Origin: an uncultured bacterium | GTDB taxonomy: Bacteria > Actinomycetota > Coriobacteriia > Coriobacteriales > Coriobacteriaceae | Reading direction: 5' to 3' | Assembly (NCBI GenBank): GCA_905215755.1 | Contig: CAJMRE010000011.1 | Location: 1-49,392 of the forward strand | Length of the DNA: 49,392 nt | Part shown: piece by piece, positions 48,101 to 49,392 of the stretch | Numbering within the stretch: position 1 is the stretch's first letter | Layout of the letters: each line of letters opens with the position of its first letter | The notes under the pieces: model-generated | Seen by the model: the letters and a program-made list of their open reading frames with translations, nothing else | What the model was told of the DNA's origin: nothing | The model's database searches: none | Made by a program: the position numbers and the translations under genes

Positions 48101-49392
48101 CTGGACGATCACCTGGCTGCCGATCTCCTTGGGATCGCGCAGTTTGATGACCTTGAACAGGGCGTTCTTGATGACGGAGTAGGACAGGCCTGCCGCGATG
48201 TCGCCCACCGTGGCGCCTTCCTTTTGCGCCTGCTTAACGCGCGAGTTCATAAAGACCGTGCAGCGGCTGCCCAGGTCGACGGGGGCCTTGGCATGGATGG
48301 CGGCATTGGCGAACGTGCGCACGTCCATGTTCATAGACACAGCGAAGCTCTCGATAAAGCTGCCGCAGCCCGACGAGCAGGCCTCGTTGAGCATAATGTG
48401 CTCGATAACGCCGTCCTTGACGCGCAGGCACTTCATGTCCTGGCCGCCGATGTCCAGGATAAACTCGACGCCGGGCAGGAAAGCCTTGGCGCCGCGCAGG
48501 TGCGCGACGGTCTCGATCTCGCCGGAATCGGCCTTGAGGGCCTCAATGAGAAGCGCCTCACCGTAGCCCGTGGTGGTCACGTGGCCGATGGTGCAGCCGG
48601 CGGGGATGTGGTTGTAGAAATCGGCCATGATGACCTTGGCCGTGCCCAGGATGTCACCGTTGTTGTTGCCGTACCAGGTGTGCAGCAGCTGACCGTCCTC
48701 ACCCACGAGCGCGGCCTTCATGGTGGTGGAGCCGGCGTCGACACCGATGAACACGCGGCCGGTGTAGCCGTCGAGCTTGCCCTTGGGGACGACTTCCTGG
48801 TCGTGGCGGGTTTTGAACTCGGCAAAATCCTCGTCGGTGGCAAAGAGCGGGTCCAGGCGCTCGACCTCGGCACCCTGCGTGTCACCCAAGCTGTCGATGG
48901 CCTCGATGAGCTGCGGGAACGTGCTGAGCTTATTGGACTCGTGCGCCATGGCGGCGCCGCTCGCCACAAACAGGTGAGCGTTTTGGGGCACGATACGGTG
49001 CTCCTCGTCCAGGTTGAGCGTAAGGTAGAAGCGGTGGCGCAGCTCGGAGAGGTACTGCAGCGGGCCGCCCAGGAAGGCGACGTTGCCGCGGATGGGACGG
49101 CCGCAAGCCAGGCCCGAGATGGTCTGGGTCACGACAGCCTGGAAGATGGAGGCGGCCACGTCCTCGGGGCGGGCGCCCTCGTTGAGCAGCGGCTGGACGT
49201 CGGTCTTGGCAAAAACGCCGCAGCGGCTGGCGATGGGATAGATGGTGGTGGCGTTGGCCGCGAGTTCGTTAAGGCCGCTGGCGTCGGTGTGCAGCAGGGT
49301 TGCCATCTGGTCGATGAACGCGCCCGTACCGCCGGCACAGGTGCCGTTCATGCGCTGCTCGATGCCGTTGTCGAAGTAGATGATCTTGGCGT
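45170..49392 (-). CDS. 2-hydroxyacyl-CoA dehydratase activase-related giant protein (partial)
   Basis: More than 1400 residues are visible and the frame is open to the window edge, so the N-terminus is missing. The visible part starts in a first BadF/BcrA-type ASKHA domain (NGTCAGGTGAFIDQMA, with the cluster cysteine). A second ASKHA domain follows (GVDAGSTTMKAAL, FILDIGGQDMKC, NEACSSGCGSFIESFA). Next come a cysteine motif CGRCSNNC (about 1445 bases from 49351), a DUF2229-type region (PSESVCYPAKMSHGH, CYNCPIVMSYP) and a HgdB-like C-terminal part (QPFACLPNHVVGKA). It ends with CVSCGS. By family it should be an ATP-driven Fe-S electron-transfer protein of anaerobes related to activators of hydroxyacyl-CoA dehydratases; its partner is not in the window. 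Confidence 0.92.
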   Translation of the reverse strand, partial: AKIIYFDNGIEQRMNGTCAGGTGAFIDQMATLLHTDASGLNELAANATTIYPIASRCGVFAKTDVQPLLNEGARPEDVAASIFQAVVTQTISGLACGRPIRGNVAFLGGPLQYLSELRHRFYLTLNLDEEHRIVPQNAHLFVASGAAMAHESNKLSTFPQLIEAIDSLGDTQGAEVERLDPLFATDEDFAEFKTRHDQEVVPKGKLDGYTGRVFIGVDAGSTTMKAALVGEDGQLLHTWYGNNNGDILGTAKVIMADFYNHIPAGCTIGHVTTTGYGEALLIEALKADSGEIETVAHLRGAKAFLPGVEFILDIGGQDMKCLRVKDGVIEHIMLNEACSSGCGSFIESFAVSMNMDVRTFANAAIHAKAPVDLGSRCTVFMNSRVKQAQKEGATVGDIAAGLSYSVIKNALFKVIKLRDPKEIGSQVIVQGGTFMSDATLRAFEQLTGVHAVRPDIAGCMGAYGAALLARDRAGADGTSTILSAEDIAHLTVTQKHVRCGRCSNNCQLTVNDFGGGRRFITGNRCEKGAGHKKQKTEAPNLFKKKNELLFNREVLSPDEAPRGTVGIPRALNMYENYPFWHAFFTRLGFSVQLSDQSSKKTYQAGIESMPSESVCYPAKMSHGHVMNLIDRDVDFIWMPCVRWERKEDPTAGNCYNCPIVMSYPTALALNIDEIREQNIEFLYPFVPYHDKTELKRRLYQVLAVDRVADAETGRGRVRGPKITRSEVDAAVNAAFEADARFHEDIQTMGEEALKWVEDHGGHGIVLAGRPYHNDPEINHALPELISSFGFAVFTEDSLAHLVKPERPIRVVDQWMYHSRLYAVARFVTMRNDLDLIQLNSFGCGLDALTTDQVQEILEASGKIYTVLKIDEVSNLGAARIRIRSLMAALKDQEAERLAEATAAGEAYEQGDAAPVAPSTDAPAFASRKYTFEAQRESASTAWPKVPFTEQMREEGYTILCPQMAPIHFDLVKEVFRGAGYNLELLPSTDHDAVEAGLRYVNNDICYPSILVTGQIMEAIESGRYDLSKTAVVISQTGGGCRATNYIALIRKALRESGHPEIPVISLSAVALGEDNPGFKITPALLKQAVYAVLFGDVMMQMLYRCRPYEATPGAANALYEEYMTRARKLAPKFNRHNYTKLCREAIRAFDTMPLVGEGTKPRVGVVGEILVKFHPTANNHVVDVIEREGCEAVVPGLLDFFLYSMTNAELQKDELGSAATTRAGMQALIKLVDWMRTPVEEMLEKSRRFEAPERIGTMADKARTVLSVCNNMGEGWLLTAEMLDLIDHGAPNIICTQPFACLPNHVVGKAVIKELRRQHPESNIVAVDYDPGASEVNQLNRIKLMISVAKENMRAGKGFKLEKVAPLAMDEVTGQMRAHDGCVSCGSVDESAVASVAERLGRGIKK

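Overview
The window is GC-rich bacterial chromosome. It looks like a gut anaerobe of the class Coriobacteriia, most likely Collinsella or a close relative. That placement is an inference from gene content and order: a lysyl-tRNA synthetase with a C-terminal tRNA-binding domain, a Veg-like protein next to ispE, a fused EcfA ATPase, a giant 2-hydroxyacyl-CoA dehydratase activase, and an AmaP/DUF2273/Asp23 set, all in a high-GC Gram-positive setting. No plasmid, phage or insertion-sequence gene is seen. Most genes lie on the minus strand. The exceptions are asnB, tRNA-Val, an M20 amidohydrolase, an OPT transporter and a DUF389 membrane protein.

Layout. 1-4.7 kb: lysS, greA, tatA, tRNA-Pro(CGG), ispE and veg. 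4.7-10.1 kb: a minus-strand cluster read murE, HAD phosphatase, murI, rph, rdgB, dtd (cell-wall precursors and nucleotide/tRNA quality control). 10.2-13.3 kb: asnB behind a leader with a tandem duplication, a terminator and a hairpin; then tRNA-Val(TAC), a tandem array built from the tRNA 3' end, and a 216-bp element with perfect 26-bp inverted ends. 13.3-18.4 kb: the arginine operon argC-argJ-argB-argD behind a double ARG box. 18.4-23 kb: two pyridoxamine-phosphate-oxidase-like paralogues, then a riboflavin ECF transporter operon (ribU, fused ecfA, ecfT) behind a promoter and an FMN riboswitch. 23-25.7 kb: groES-groEL enclosed by two very long hairpins.

25.7-29.1 kb: two divergent hydrolases (YtcJ-like amidohydrolase and M20). 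29.1-32.9 kb: membrane proteins, two with N-terminal zinc ribbons, plus a YitT protein. 33-35.6 kb: amaP-DUF2273-asp23 and yebC. 35.7-40.9 kb: a large DUF6020/GT39-like membrane protein, lgt, a NifU-type scaffold, dCMP deaminase and coaX. 41-44.1 kb: OPT transporter and DUF389 protein. 44.2-45.1 kb: a lower-GC orphan and a frameshifted gene remnant. 45.2 kb to the end: a giant dehydratase activase that runs off the window.

The most notable non-coding signals are palindromes that are not random in position. Several genes end with a hairpin that begins at or within a few bases of the stop codon, in at least two sequence families; one family carries a GGGACAGG core. Two ~150-200 bp hairpins bracket groESL. 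The tRNA-Val array looks like repeated, structured tRNA-tail units.
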